From Pedobacter sp. Leaf216 (GTDB lineage Bacteria > Bacteroidota > Bacteroidia > Sphingobacteriales > Sphingobacteriaceae): a stretch of 64,000 bases of DNA. The notes beneath the pieces are model-generated. The model did no database searches, was not told the DNA's origin, and saw only the letters and a list, made by a program, of their open reading frames with translations. Of this stretch, positions 63,731 to 64,000 are shown in pieces. A program made the translations under genes and the position numbers. The stretch's first letter is position 1; each line of letters starts with the position of its first letter. The DNA is taken from assembly GCF_001421515.1 (NCBI RefSeq), contig NZ_LMKM01000004.1, forward strand, positions 84,237 through 148,236, in the 5' to 3' direction.

Positions 63731-63911
63731 ATGCATACCATTTTACCTTTTCTGCTTGCCATCATCGCAATAATTGTATTATTGAACATGTGGGCCACCA
63801 AGCTTAAAATTGCTTACCCGATTTTATTGGTAATTGGAGGATTGGTAATTAGTTTTATACCCGGACTACCAAAAGTGAAAATTGATCCAAACCTGATCTT
63901 TTTTATTTTTC
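63731..63911 (+). pseudogene. 5' exon of a Na+/H+ antiporter (CPA1-type) gene interrupted by an intron-like insertion
   Basis: The first 60 residues match the N-terminus of monovalent cation:proton antiporters (MHTILPFLLAIIAIIVLLNM, then AYPILLVIGGLVISFIPGLPKVKIDPNLIFFIF), with two hydrophobic helices. The family continues LPPLLYEAAW after FFIF. Here the codon after TTT begins with C, then the sequence switches to GTGCGCC at 63912. Reading on gives an unrelated 22-residue tail and a stop at 63979. If the insertion is a self-splicing group II intron, C followed by the downstream exon would restore the expected Leu codon and the gene may still work. Confidence 0.82.
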
Positions 63912-64000
63912 GTGCGCCGGGCATGGCAATCGACTATAGGGTTCAAGTCCCGAACACGCTTAGCAGTAGGAAGTGTTAGCTCGAGACAAGGGTGTCGTGG
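63912..64000 (+). mobile_element. 5' end of a probable group II intron (continues beyond window)
   Basis: The sequence begins GTGCGCC, the conserved group II intron 5' splice-site signal (GUGYG). The next 80 bp look like domain I of bacterial introns: GGGCATGG, CTATAGGGTT, AGTCCCGAAC, GCAGTAGGAAG, GTTAGCT and CAAGGGTGTCGTGG, close to family sequences I recall. It is inserted on the same strand as the antiporter gene. The preceding bases ATTTTTC would be the intron-binding site. The maturase gene, EBS loops and domain V are outside the window, so identity rests on the 5' end only. Confidence 0.8.

Noticed and set aside
63912..63979. Reading the antiporter on to the stop at 63979 as a real 82-residue protein
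   Set aside because: The last 22 residues come from intron-like sequence and match no antiporter; it is the product of reading past the insertion.

Overview
The window reads as a chromosomal segment of a Bacteroidota bacterium, most likely a Sphingobacteriaceae member close to Pedobacter. This is inferred from two SusC/SusD pairs, a very long secreted protein with PKD repeats, type IX secretion (T9SS) sorting-domain remains, -7 boxes of the Bacteroidota type (TAnnTTTG), low GC with A/T-rich spacers, and few recognisable Shine-Dalgarno sites. There is no rRNA, phage or CRISPR array.

Layout. 1-5.7 kb: a giant secreted adhesin-like gene on the minus strand that runs off the left edge. 5.9-8.0 kb: groES-groEL. 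8.3-14.3 kb: minus-strand housekeeping and unknown genes, including a paired DUF4130 protein and radical SAM protein of the putative DNA-repair type, an HD phosphohydrolase, an XRE regulator and a THUMP-type RNA methyltransferase. 14.3-17.6 kb: a DUF3127 protein with an SSB-like acidic tail, then a two-component system. 18.0-19.5 kb: mqnB-mqnD of the futalosine menaquinone pathway. 19.6-25.5 kb: a PTPS/QueD-family enzyme, folE, fabD and a 1244-residue NtrY-like histidine kinase. 26.6-34.0 kb: a GHL10 glycosidase, a LacI regulator, a NagX-like acetyltransferase, a NagB-PIG-L fusion and AnmK, which together suggest amino-sugar or peptidoglycan-sugar catabolism. 34.1-45.1 kb: two SusC/SusD systems around a DeoR regulator, the second with a DUF4397 lipoprotein. 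46.4-55.0 kb: a small unknown protein, a C-terminal processing protease, and GH29, GH92 and GH2 glycosidases, a set suited to complex glycan trimming. 56.0-62.3 kb: ferredoxin and its reductase, an S9 prolyl oligopeptidase, LpxH and prfA. 62.4-62.8 kb: two identical tRNA-Asp genes in tandem. 62.9-64.0 kb: a GIN-domain protein, then the 5' part of a Na+/H+ antiporter gene.

The least expected content lies outside the ordinary genes. At the right edge the antiporter reading frame is broken within a leucine codon by a sequence starting GTGCGCC that looks like the 5' end of a group II intron; the rest is beyond the window. At 45.2-45.4 kb, between genes, is a decayed T9SS type B (gliding-motility) C-terminal domain with a one-base frameshift. 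Several spacers carry imperfect palindromic dispersed repeats, and two long spacers (55 kb and 61 kb) share an inverted 75-bp repeat and an identical 18-bp palindrome. All family assignments come from reading translated sequence and remembered family motifs; no database search was run.
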